Position numbers and translations under genes: made by a program | Shown: one piece after another, positions 1 through 5,929 of the stretch | How positions within the stretch are numbered: the first letter of the stretch is position 1 | Layout: each line of letters opens with the position of its first letter | From: Deltaproteobacteria bacterium | GTDB taxonomy: Bacteria > Desulfobacterota > DSM-4660 > Desulfatiglandales > HGW-15 | Length of the DNA: 5,929 bases | Direction of reading: 5' to 3' | Assembly (NCBI GenBank): GCA_016926135.1 | Contig: JAFGPH010000031.1 | Span: 1 to 5,929, forward strand | Notes under the pieces: model-generated | What the model saw: the letters and a program-made list of their open reading frames with translations, nothing else | What the model was told of the DNA's origin: nothing | The model's database searches: none

Positions 1-1
1 C

Positions 2-2548
2 ATCGTGCTCACCCTCGTCCCCAACATGGTCATCCCCATCCTGAACTTCCTGTTCAATTTCACGATCGACCAGGCCTTCGGCACCGAAGGAGGGATGCTC
101 AAGTTCTTCGGTTATTTTCGCGGTTCCATGAACATCGTCAGTTTCGTGGTTCTCCTTTTCGTGGGAAGGATCTATGGGAAGTGGGGCCTGCCCATCGCCC
201 TCATGTTTCACCCTGCCAATTACGTGATCGCCTTTCTTTCCTATCTGTTCTACTTTAACGTGTACGCGGCCATCTATTCACAGCTCTCCACGTCGGTCCT
301 CCGGAACACGATCAACAACCCTGCCAGGGCGGTGCTCATGGGGCTCTTCCCCCCGGAACACCGTTCCGTCGTAAGGCCCTTTCTGAGGGGCACCGTGGTG
401 AGAATCGGGATCCTCATGGGGTCGGGCACGATCATGATCTGCCAGGGACTCATGCATCCCCGCTACATCTCCATCGTGGCGATCATCTTCGTCTCCATAT
501 GGGTCGTCACCACCTTTGTGCTGAAGAAGAAGTATTCCAGCATCCTTCTGGACCTGATTTCCAGGAACCTCCTCGACCTGAAATCCCTGGAGGAGAAGGA
601 TGTGAGCCAGGTCTTCCTGGACAAAAAGGTGCAGTCCCAGATGGTGGAGCGATTTCTTTCCTCCAGGGGAAGGACCTGTCTCTGGTACGCCCGGTTGCTC
701 CAATCCCTGGGCGTGAAGAACCTGGATGAGCATATTCTCACCCTGATCAAGGGCCAGGATGATGAGACGGTGGTCGACCTTCTCGCCCTCCTTTCCGAGA
801 ATGCCGGCGAGGGGGCCATTTCCGTGTTCGTGGAACTGGTGAGGAGAAGGAAACCCGAGGTCATCATTGCGGTTCTGAGAGCGGCCGGGAGGATGCCCGT
901 GAAGGTTTCGGGCCGTTTCCTGAAAAGGGTCTTCGACGTAGCGACCCACCCCGAAATAAGGGCCTATGCCGTGGTGGGCCTCTTCAGGGCGGAACCCGAC
1001 ACCTACAAGCCGGTGATCGACTCCTGGCTCGCCTCTACGGAGCTCCCGCAGAAGAGGGCGGGGATCATATCGGCCGGAGGCAGCGGTAACCGGGAATACG
1101 TTGCCCTGCTCCTGGATTTGCTGCGCGGGGAAACGAAGGCTGCCTTGATCGCGCTGCTTCTGGAGGCCCTGTGTGTCCTGCGCGCAGACGGGCTCAATGA
1201 ACTTCTCTCGCCCTATCTTCGGCACCCTTCAGAGAAAGTCCGGAGGGCCGCTCTGGAAGCTGTGGGCGTTTCAGATGACAACGCCGTGAGGGCGGTCATT
1301 CCGCTGCTGGGAGATTCCTCCGAGGCGGTCAGGGACCAGGCCGCGACCAAACTGCAGGAGGCCCCCCATCAGAACAGCCAACTCCTGATAGAATCCCTGG
1401 TGGCACCCAACCGAAAACTCAGGGAAGGGATCTTTTCCCTGCTGGAGTCGTTGCAGATCCGGGATGTGGACGTCCTGCGGTTTGCCCGGTCACAGTTCGA
1501 ACGGGGCTATACCGATGTGGCGGAAGCGGAGGCCCTGGGGCGGCTGGAGGAGGGTGCCGAGAAAGGGCTGCTTCTGGAGCACCTGCTCCAGAAGAAGAGG
1601 GAGCGGGTGGAGGCCGTGTTACGCGTGCTCGCCGCCCAGGACCGAACGGGCAGGATGAGGGTGATTCACAGGGGGATTTTTTCCACCGACGCCCGGCAAC
1701 GAGCCAATGCCATCGAGGCCATGGAAGATACGCTGGGAAACACCCTGTCCAAGGCCATGGTTCCGCTGCTGGAAGATCTTTCCCCTGCCCAGTGCCTGGA
1801 GCAGGGGAGGAGCCTTGTCCGGTTGCCCCAACTGGATTCGAATCCGGGGGCGCTCACCTCCCGCCTGCTGGCCAAACAGGACTGGGTGACGGTGGTGTTG
1901 ACCCTTCACCTCGCGGGCAAACGAGGGCTGGAAGGGTTGGAATCGGGGACCCTTGAACCACTGCTGGGTTCTGCCGATCCGCGCATACGGGAGACGGTCG
2001 AGAGGCTTTTGAACCGAAGCACTTCGGATTCCGGGCAGAAGGAGTCTACCATGGAGACTGGAATCAGCATCCCTGACAAGATTCTCCACCTGAGGAGTAT
2101 TCACATATTCGAAGGCCTTGCGGTGAGCGAACTGGCCGCTATCGCCTCCGTGACCGAAGAGGTCAGATATTCCCAGGGATCCGTGATCATCAAGGAAGGG
2201 GAGACGGGGGAGACCATGTTTATGATCATCGAAGGAGAGGTTGCCGTGATCAAGGGATCGGAGGGCTCTTCCCAGATCGTGCTGGATCACATCCGGGCCG
2301 GCGACTACTTCGGTGAGATGGCCCTGTTCGAAGACCTGGTGCGCTCCGCCACGATCCGAAGTGAACAGGAGACTCGTGTCCTGGTTCTCCACAAGCGGGA
2401 GTTCACGGAGATTGTCAGGGAGTATCCCCTCATTGCCCTGGGAATCTGCAGGGTCCTGAGCCAGCGCCTGCGGAAGCTGCATGAGAAGGTCCAGTCCCGT
2501 GAGATAGGGGTCGAACAGGGGGATGGGGGCGCCCCGACCAAACACTAA
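2..2548 (+). CDS. MFS/nucleotide-transporter-like membrane protein fused to HEAT repeats and a C-terminal cyclic-nucleotide-binding domain (5' end missing)
   Basis: The reading frame is open from the first bases of the window, so the true start lies upstream; the GTG at 5 is most likely an internal valine. Residues below are numbered from that GTG (847 aa). Residues about 1-175 are strongly hydrophobic, with roughly five membrane segments (for example around 4-20, 40-55, 65-90, 130-145 and 155-172), and end in a basic KKK boundary. They resemble the last helices of an MFS or ATP/ADP-antiporter-like (Npt/TLC) carrier. Residues about 180-670 are soluble, leucine/alanine/arginine-rich paired helices, including segments such as RRAALEAVGV and AVRDQAATKL typical of HEAT or PBS-lyase-like repeats. 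Residues about 700-830 form a Crp-type cyclic-nucleotide-binding domain. Its phosphate-binding cassette, FGEMALFED followed by VRSAT (769-783), keeps the glutamate (E771) and arginine (R780) that contact cyclic nucleotide in this family. The architecture suggests a carrier gated or regulated by a cytoplasmic cNMP-sensing tail. The transported substrate is unknown. The TAA at 2546 ends the gene, facing the GNAT gene convergently. Confidence 0.85.
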   Translation: MVLTLVPNMVIPILNFLFNFTIDQAFGTEGGMLKFFGYFRGSMNIVSFVVLLFVGRIYGKWGLPIALMFHPANYVIAFLSYLFYFNVYAAIYSQLSTSVLRNTINNPARAVLMGLFPPEHRSVVRPFLRGTVVRIGILMGSGTIMICQGLMHPRYISIVAIIFVSIWVVTTFVLKKKYSSILLDLISRNLLDLKSLEEKDVSQVFLDKKVQSQMVERFLSSRGRTCLWYARLLQSLGVKNLDEHILTLIKGQDDETVVDLLALLSENAGEGAISVFVELVRRRKPEVIIAVLRAAGRMPVKVSGRFLKRVFDVATHPEIRAYAVVGLFRAEPDTYKPVIDSWLASTELPQKRAGIISAGGSGNREYVALLLDLLRGETKAALIALLLEALCVLRADGLNELLSPYLRHPSEKVRRAALEAVGVSDDNAVRAVIPLLGDSSEAVRDQAATKLQEAPHQNSQLLIESLVAPNRKLREGIFSLLESLQIRDVDVLRFARSQFERGYTDVAEAEALGRLEEGAEKGLLLEHLLQKKRERVEAVLRVLAAQDRTGRMRVIHRGIFSTDARQRANAIEAMEDTLGNTLSKAMVPLLEDLSPAQCLEQGRSLVRLPQLDSNPGALTSRLLAKQDWVTVVLTLHLAGKRGLEGLESGTLEPLLGSADPRIRETVERLLNRSTSDSGQKESTMETGISIPDKILHLRSIHIFEGLAVSELAAIASVTEEVRYSQGSVIIKEGETGETMFMIIEGEVAVIKGSEGSSQIVLDHIRAGDYFGEMALFEDLVRSATIRSEQETRVLVLHKREFTEIVREYPLIALGICRVLSQRLRKLHEKVQSREIGVEQGDGGAPTKH

Positions 2549-2570
2549 TGGGCTGACCAAGAACGCCCAT
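2548..2570. repeat. Short inverted repeat in the convergent gap; weak terminator candidate
   Basis: ATGGGC at 2548-2553 and GCCCAT at 2565-2570 form a perfect 6-bp inverted repeat around an 11-nt loop. It begins at the last base of the upstream stop codon. A second weaker pair, CCAAC (2582-2586) and GTTGG (2597-2601), lies in the same 62-bp gap between the two convergent genes. Neither stem is followed by a T-run on either strand, so they are not canonical Rho-independent terminators. They could slow polymerase or protect the mRNA 3' ends, but may be chance. Confidence 0.3.
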
Positions 2571-2610
2571 CTGCTGCCCTGCCAACATCCTTCATCGTTG
2601 GAAAGGGGGG

Positions 2611-3117
2611 TCACCGGTTGATGAACACACCGATTTCCCGGCCTGTCCTCTGGTTGAAGAATCTGCCGGCAAGGGTCATGCCGTTCTTTCGGGTGAGTCG
2701 AAGGGCCGGTCCGTTGTCCAGATGAATGGTCACGTAGACCTTCTGATCACGGGATCTCTCGATGAGGCCCCTGATCAGTTCCCCCGCAACACCTCGTCCT
2801 CTCCACTCCGGCGTCACAGCGGTATACCCCCGTTCCAGGTAGCCCGACAGATCCAGACCTGTGGCACTCTCGATTCTCCTCCTGTAGTGGTCCTTCTGGT
2901 TTTTCAGAATGACCGTGCCGATCACACGGTCTTCCGGGTCCTGGGCGTAACCGATCAGGAATGCATTGCGGAGGTTCTCACGGACAAAGGAGGCGCCCAC
3001 GGCGCCGCCCTTCCGGACGAGGGCCTGGACCTGGTCCAGGGTGGCCGGGGCGATATCACCAGGGGCCTCAAAGTGGAATGTGATCCCTTTTCGCTTATTT
3101 CGTTCCCTGCTGATCAT
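2611..3117 (-). CDS. GNAT-family N-acetyltransferase
   Basis: This is a 168-aa protein, the usual size for a single-domain GCN5-related acetyltransferase, which transfers acetyl from acetyl-CoA to an amine. The acetyl-CoA motif A is clear: VTPEWRGRGVAGELIRGL at about 101-118, with the R-G-R-G-V-A pyrophosphate loop at 106-111. It follows a beta strand (GYTAV). NGPALRLTRKNGM (135-147) matches the usual motif B pattern of N, A and a glycine before the last strands. RVIGTVIL (64-71) is the central strand pair typical of the fold. The ATG at 3117 is preferred over an in-frame TTG at 3144, because the predicted promoter would start transcription at about 3146, leaving the TTG almost leaderless. 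No strong Shine-Dalgarno sequence precedes either start. The gene is transcribed divergently from the ATP-grasp operon and probably shares regulation with it. The acceptor substrate is unknown; an amino acid, a small peptide or a protein N-terminus are all possible. Confidence 0.82.
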   Translation of the reverse strand: MISRERNKRKGITFHFEAPGDIAPATLDQVQALVRKGGAVGASFVRENLRNAFLIGYAQDPEDRVIGTVILKNQKDHYRRRIESATGLDLSGYLERGYTAVTPEWRGRGVAGELIRGLIERSRDQKVYVTIHLDNGPALRLTRKNGMTLAGRFFNQRTGREIGVFINR

Positions 3118-3152
3118 GGGAGTCCGTTTCGAAAGGTCTGGCAACGCGCCCC

Positions 3153-3180
3153 ATTATACACCTTTTTCGGACATTGACAC
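3153..3180 (-). promoter_or_regulatory. Predicted sigma70-type promoter for the GNAT gene
   Basis: Read on the minus strand, a perfect TATAAT -10 box (3158 to 3153) lies 16 bp after GTGTCA (3180 to 3175), which matches four of six -35 consensus bases. Transcription would start near 3146, giving a leader of about 30 nt before the ATG at 3117. The -35 bases are the same ones used by the opposing promoter. Confidence 0.55.
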
Positions 3181-3203
3181 CTCCCTCTCATGTGTTCTAG
3201 AGT
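3174..3203 (+). promoter_or_regulatory. Predicted sigma70-type promoter for the ATP-grasp operon
   Basis: A perfect TTGACA (3174-3179) is followed 18 bp later by TAGAGT (3198-3203), a four-of-six -10 match; TCTAGA at 3196-3201 is an alternative register. The start of transcription would be near 3210, leaving a leader of about 90 nt before the RimK-type gene. It lies in the only sizeable non-coding gap of the window (3118-3301). Confidence 0.5.
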
Positions 3204-3301
3204 GGCGTCTTGATGGGACTCTTACACTGGGATCCTGTTCTCAGGGCGGTCGGGAGGTGGTCATACAGGCCGCAACGCATTCCCTCTTCGAGATAATGAC
3301 C

Positions 3302-4237
3302 ATGTTGATCGGGATCGTGACCGTCAGGAACCACCGCTACCATCCCAACAGGAGGCTTCTGGAGAGCGCCGGGCTCCTGGGTCATGAGGCATCCCTTATC
3401 CATCCCGGAAAGCTGTATTTGGGTGCGGGAGAAAGAGGGCTCCGCATGGACTGGCTCGCCGCAACCCGCCGTCCTCAGGTTCTGCTGCCCCGTATCGGCG
3501 CGACGATCAAGGAGTACGGCCTGACGGTGATTCGTCAGTTCGATCTCATGGGCGTACACGTGGTGAATCGTTACGAGGCCCTGATTCTGGCCAGCAATAA
3601 GTTTCTGTCCCTCCAAGCCCTATGCCGGCAGGGCATCCCGGTTCCGGAGACCCGCTATGCCAGTAACCGGGCCAATTTCGAAAAGGCCGTTTCGAGTCTC
3701 GGCGGATTTCCCGTGGTGATCAAGATTGCCCGCAGCCGTCAGGGGAGCGGTGTATTCCTGCTGGATTCCCAGGGGAAGGGTAAGGCCGTACTGGAGGAGG
3801 AACTCAACACGGGCCGGGGTCTTCTGGTCCAGTCGTTCATCTCCCCGGAGAGAAGAAGGGACTACCGCCTCATGGTGGTGGGAGAAAGGGTCGTGGGGGC
3901 CATGGTCCTGATGCCCCAAAAAGGGGAGTTCAGGGCCAACATCCATCTGGGCGGGAGGGCGGAGGCTTTCGAGCCTGCCGAGGATTTGTGCCGCATGGCG
4001 GTGGGCTCTGCAAAGGCCCTTGGCCTTGATATTGCCGGTGTCGATGTGATAGAGGAGGAGGGTGGGGTGCAGCGCGTCCTGGAAGTGAATTCCTCGCCCG
4101 GGTTCAAGGGGCTGGAAAGTTGTTCCGGCAAGGACGTGGCATCGGAGATCATTGGGTATGCCGTGAAGGACAGGGAGTCAGGGTATGAGAATAGCCTATG
4201 TGATGGACAGACTGGAGTCTATCGAACCCCTGAATGA
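3302..4237 (+). CDS. RimK-type ATP-grasp ligase (alpha-L-glutamate ligase-like)
   Basis: This 311-aa protein aligns nearly end to end, from memory, with Escherichia coli RimK (about 300 aa), the enzyme that adds glutamates to the C-terminus of ribosomal protein S6. The N-terminal pre-ATP domain opens with MLIGIVTVRN. The family hallmark LPRIGATIKEYG (62-73) is followed by IRQFDLMG (77-84). ATP-grasp landmarks include K100, K141 (VVIKIA), a Gly/Ser-rich loop RSRQGSG (144-150), D187-x-R189 and FRANIH (210-215). The metal ligands are D248 (AGVDV), then E261 and N263 (LEVNSSPG). The adenine-hinge residues read VQSF where RimK has VQEY, so a usual glutamate is serine. The ATG at 3302 is chosen because it fits the RimK N-terminus and has a GAG 9 nt upstream; the ATG at 3296 is the alternative. 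The last about 20 residues (RESGYENSLC onward) extend past the family domain and overlap the next gene. The same fold also makes other amino-acid conjugates (LysX, MptN, CofF), so S6 should not be assumed as substrate. Confidence 0.85.
   Translation: MLIGIVTVRNHRYHPNRRLLESAGLLGHEASLIHPGKLYLGAGERGLRMDWLAATRRPQVLLPRIGATIKEYGLTVIRQFDLMGVHVVNRYEALILASNKFLSLQALCRQGIPVPETRYASNRANFEKAVSSLGGFPVVIKIARSRQGSGVFLLDSQGKGKAVLEEELNTGRGLLVQSFISPERRRDYRLMVVGERVVGAMVLMPQKGEFRANIHLGGRAEAFEPAEDLCRMAVGSAKALGLDIAGVDVIEEEGGVQRVLEVNSSPGFKGLESCSGKDVASEIIGYAVKDRESGYENSLCDGQTGVYRTPE
4172..4177 (+). promoter_or_regulatory. Ribosome binding site of the GshB-type gene, inside the RimK-type gene
   Basis: AGGGAG ends 7 nt before the ATG at 4185, a good Shine-Dalgarno match and spacing. 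It lies within the coding sequence of the upstream ligase. It fixes the downstream start despite the 53-bp overlap and suggests re-initiation or translational coupling. Confidence 0.65.
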
Positions 4238-5192
4238 GACTACCAGTCACCTGATGTACGAATGCAACCAGAGGGGCCACACGGTGTTCTTCATGGAGCC
4301 CCACGATATCTATATCCGCAGGGACGAAGTGGTGGCCAGAATGCGCAATGTCACGGTGCCTCCGGAGATGACCATGAAACATTACTGGCGCGCCATGATC
4401 CATTGCCTGAAAAAGGATGATCTGATCTTTGAGAACGTGAAGGAAATGGATGCCATCTTCCTGAGGAAGAACCCGCCCCTGATGTACCAGAGCATGGAGT
4501 ACCTCGATCCGGTCAGCGACCGGGTCTTCATGATCAACGGTACAAGGGGTCAGATCATTGCCAACAGCAAGCTCTACATCCTGAACTTTCCGGAGATCAT
4601 CCCCGAAACCCATGTCTCCAGGGACCCCGTGAGACTCAAGAAGATCATCGACGATTTCGGCGGCGCCATGGTGGTGAAACCTCTCCGCCGGTACGGCGGA
4701 GAGGGGGTGATCAAGGTGAGCGTGAAGGACAGGGAGAATCTGAACTCCCTGATCCACTACTACGTGGCCGCCTACAAACCCTACCCGGAAAGGGAGCCGA
4801 TCATGGTCCAGGAATACCTGGACGGTGTGGGGAAAATGGGAGACGTAAGGATCCTCCTCCTGAACGGCGAGATCCTTGGGGCCATGAGGAGGAAGCCCAG
4901 GGAGGGGGAGTTTCGAACCAATATCCACGCAGGGGCGACCGCCTATAAACACGAGGTGACGGCCGTGGAGAGGAAAATCTGCGAATCGCTCAAGAAGAGG
5001 CTGGTTCAGGACGGCCTGTACTTCGTGGGAATCGACATCATCGGGGATAAACTGGTGGAGATCAATGTGCTGAGCCCCGGCGGAATACCCCGGATCAACA
5101 GGCTGGACAAGGTCAAGCTGGAGGTGAAGGTGATTGATTTCATCGAGGGGAAGGTCAAAGAAATGAACTCGAAACCCAAGGGGAAGAAATGA
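4185..5192 (+). CDS. GshB-type (glutathione synthetase-like) ATP-grasp ligase
   Basis: This is a 335-aa protein; E. coli GshB, which joins gamma-Glu-Cys to glycine, has about 316 aa. The N-terminus RIAYVMDRLESIEP, followed by RGHTVFFMEPHDIYI (30-44), matches the GshB N-terminal domain. IFLRKNPP (91-98) corresponds to the GshB LMRKDPP motif. ATP-grasp landmarks are K129 (NSKLY), PETHVSRD (140-147), K165 (VVKPL) and the glycine-rich loop RRYGGEG (168-174). They continue with the hinge VQEYL (208-212), D220-x-R222 and FRTNIHAGA (243-251). The metal-binding strand is VGIDIIGDKLVEINVLSPGG (281-300), with D284, E292 and N294. All catalytic positions look intact. After EINV the family's usual SPT is SPG, and the C-terminal segment (IPRINRLDKVKLEVKV) differs from E. 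coli GshB, so the acceptor may not be glycine. No glutamate-cysteine ligase is visible in this window. The last ten residues (KEMNSKPKGKK) are a charged tail. A strong RBS (4172-4177) supports the start. It is co-transcribed with the upstream RimK-type gene. Confidence 0.85.
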   Translation: MRIAYVMDRLESIEPLNETTSHLMYECNQRGHTVFFMEPHDIYIRRDEVVARMRNVTVPPEMTMKHYWRAMIHCLKKDDLIFENVKEMDAIFLRKNPPLMYQSMEYLDPVSDRVFMINGTRGQIIANSKLYILNFPEIIPETHVSRDPVRLKKIIDDFGGAMVVKPLRRYGGEGVIKVSVKDRENLNSLIHYYVAAYKPYPEREPIMVQEYLDGVGKMGDVRILLLNGEILGAMRRKPREGEFRTNIHAGATAYKHEVTAVERKICESLKKRLVQDGLYFVGIDIIGDKLVEINVLSPGGIPRINRLDKVKLEVKVIDFIEGKVKEMNSKPKGKK

Positions 5193-5196
5193 GAGG
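5191..5196 (+). promoter_or_regulatory. Ribosome binding site of the solute-binding protein gene
   Basis: GAGAGG overlaps the TGA stop of the upstream ligase (5190-5192) and ends 6 nt before the ATG at 5203. It selects that ATG over the in-frame one at 5218, and the tight junction argues for one operon. Confidence 0.6.
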
Positions 5197-5202
5197 CAGA
5201 AA

Positions 5203-5929
5203 ATGACGAGCGCTGGGATGAGTCAGGCGGGAAACCTTTTGAGAAAGCTCTCTTGGCTGTCTGTTCTCTGTGCGATGTTTTTCGGGAGCATGAGTCCGGG
5301 CGACAGGGCCGCCTGGGCCGGGAGCCTCATTAAGATCGGGGTGCTGGAGGAGCCCAAGACCCTCAACATCTGGCGTGCCTCCGACACCTGGTCCAGGCGG
5401 GTTCTCTCCAAGATATACCAGCCGCTCTTTGTGCGTGAACCCAAGGATCTCCATCTGGTCCCCTGGCTTGCGGCGGAAGCGCCCGTTTTCGATGCGGCGA
5501 CGCTCTCCTACACCCTTAGGCTGAGGCCGGCCAGGTGGTCGGATGGATCCGAACTGACGGCCGAAGACGTGGCCTTTACGGGTGAAATGATCAAGGAGTT
5601 CAAGGTGCCCAGGAATTATTCGGACTGGGAGTTTATCAAGAAGATCGAGGTGCTGGACAAACACACCATCCGGTTCTTTCTGGACAAGCCCAAGGCGACC
5701 TTCCTGAGCAGGACCCTCACCACCCAGATCGTTCAGAAAAGGGAGTGGGAGAAACCGGCCGGGGAGGCGAGAAAGGCGGAAAAGCCGCTGGTCGCCCTTC
5801 GCAACTGCAATGTGGAAAAGCCGGTGGGTGCGGGCCCCTTCGTGCTCAAGGAATGGAAGAAGGGGGCCTATCTCTTTCTGGAAAAGAACCCCCACTTCTT
5901 CGGAAAGGGGCAGAAGATCGCCAACCTCA
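5203..5929 (+). CDS. Periplasmic solute-binding protein of the peptide/nickel ABC transporter family (SBP_bac_5), 3' end missing
   Basis: The frame stays open to the end of the window, giving 242 residues of what is normally a 500-600-residue protein. Residues 1-39 look like a Sec signal peptide: basic residues at R14-K15, a hydrophobic core (LSWLSVLCAMFFG, 16-28) and likely cleavage after AWA (37-39). No proper lipobox is seen, so a soluble periplasmic form is more likely than a lipoprotein. The mature protein opens with IKIGVLEEPKTLNIW, the usual first strand of DppA/OppA-like proteins. The family signature is RWSDGSELTAEDVAFT (111-126), followed by the hinge-strand motif KPVGAGPFVLKEW (206-218). 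Members bind oligopeptides, nickel, sugars or other solutes for an ABC importer; the specificity cannot be read here. Permease and ATPase genes may follow downstream but are outside the window. Only 10 bp separate it from the GshB-type gene, so co-transcription is likely. Confidence 0.85.
   Translation, partial: MTSAGMSQAGNLLRKLSWLSVLCAMFFGSMSPGDRAAWAGSLIKIGVLEEPKTLNIWRASDTWSRRVLSKIYQPLFVREPKDLHLVPWLAAEAPVFDAATLSYTLRLRPARWSDGSELTAEDVAFTGEMIKEFKVPRNYSDWEFIKKIEVLDKHTIRFFLDKPKATFLSRTLTTQIVQKREWEKPAGEARKAEKPLVALRNCNVEKPVGAGPFVLKEWKKGAYLFLEKNPHFFGKGQKIANL

Noticed and set aside
278..1225. Long minus-strand open frame opposite the transporter and repeat region
   Set aside because: It is compositionally odd (many H, G, D, Q residues), has no domain, and lies wholly opposite a well-supported gene.
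2526..2535. GGGGCGCCCC palindrome near the end of the transporter gene
   Set aside because: It has no loop for a hairpin, lies within the coding sequence and has no T-run after it. It is most likely a chance product of Gly-Ala-Pro codons.
1619..2614. Long minus-strand open frame opposite the transporter's HEAT and CNB region
   Set aside because: It is antisense to a domain with clear family motifs, has low-complexity Gly/Arg/His/Gln-rich composition, and matches no recognisable family. High GC content readily creates such shadow frames.
2722..3177. Plus-strand 151-codon frame opposite the GNAT gene
   Set aside because: It has no recognisable motifs and is fully antisense to an acetyltransferase with a clear acetyl-CoA loop.
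2966..3301. Longer N-terminus for the RimK-type protein starting within the GNAT gene
   Set aside because: The extra residues are Arg/Ser/Pro-rich, antisense to the acetyltransferase, upstream of the predicted promoter, and absent from RimK proteins. The family N-terminus begins at 3296 or 3302.
4149..4952. Minus-strand open frame opposite the GshB-type gene
   Set aside because: The plus strand carries a full ATP-grasp enzyme with intact motifs; the antisense frame is histidine/valine-rich without family features.
5155..5895. Minus-strand open frame opposite the solute-binding protein gene
   Set aside because: The plus-strand frame has a signal peptide, an RBS and two SBP_bac_5 signatures; the antisense frame has none and is a shadow.
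1..5929. tRNA or rRNA genes, CRISPR arrays, insertion sequences, attachment sites
   Set aside because: I saw no direct repeat arrays, transposase frames, terminal inverted repeats or tRNA-like cloverleaf sequences. Almost all of the window is explained by protein-coding genes.

Overview
The window is about 5.9 kb of fairly GC-rich, gene-dense bacterial DNA. Frequent AGG/CGG arginine codons, short Sec-type genes and a deltaproteobacterial-looking repertoire suggest a Desulfobacterota (former Deltaproteobacteria) organism. The repertoire in question is a transporter fused to HEAT repeats and a cyclic-nucleotide domain, plus paired ATP-grasp ligases. The taxonomic call is an inference from style and gene content; no marker gene is present.

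Layout. (1) 2-2548 (+): the 3' part of a large membrane protein. It carries the last transmembrane helices of an MFS / nucleotide-transporter-like domain, then a long HEAT-like helical repeat region, then a C-terminal cyclic-nucleotide-binding domain. (2) 2549-2610: a short convergent gap with a small inverted repeat but no convincing intrinsic terminator. (3) 2611-3117 (-): a GNAT-family N-acetyltransferase. (4) 3118-3301: a divergent regulatory region. Two good sigma70-like promoters point in opposite directions and share the same -35 bases. (5) 3302-4237 (+): a RimK-type ATP-grasp ligase. (6) 4185-5192 (+): a GshB (glutathione synthetase)-type ATP-grasp ligase that overlaps gene 5 by 53 bp. 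(7) 5203-5929 (+): the 5' part of a secreted extracellular solute-binding protein of the peptide/nickel (DppA/OppA, SBP_bac_5) family, 10 bp after the GshB-type gene.

The rightward genes look like one operon: two amide-bond-forming ATP-grasp enzymes with coupled translation, followed by a peptide-type periplasmic binding protein. The divergent GNAT gene probably shares control with them. A reasonable hypothesis is a small-peptide or amino-acid-conjugate pathway (ligation, possibly N-acetylation, and uptake or sensing of a peptide). The substrates cannot be read from the sequence. The large CNB-HEAT transporter gene ends convergently and need not belong to the same system.
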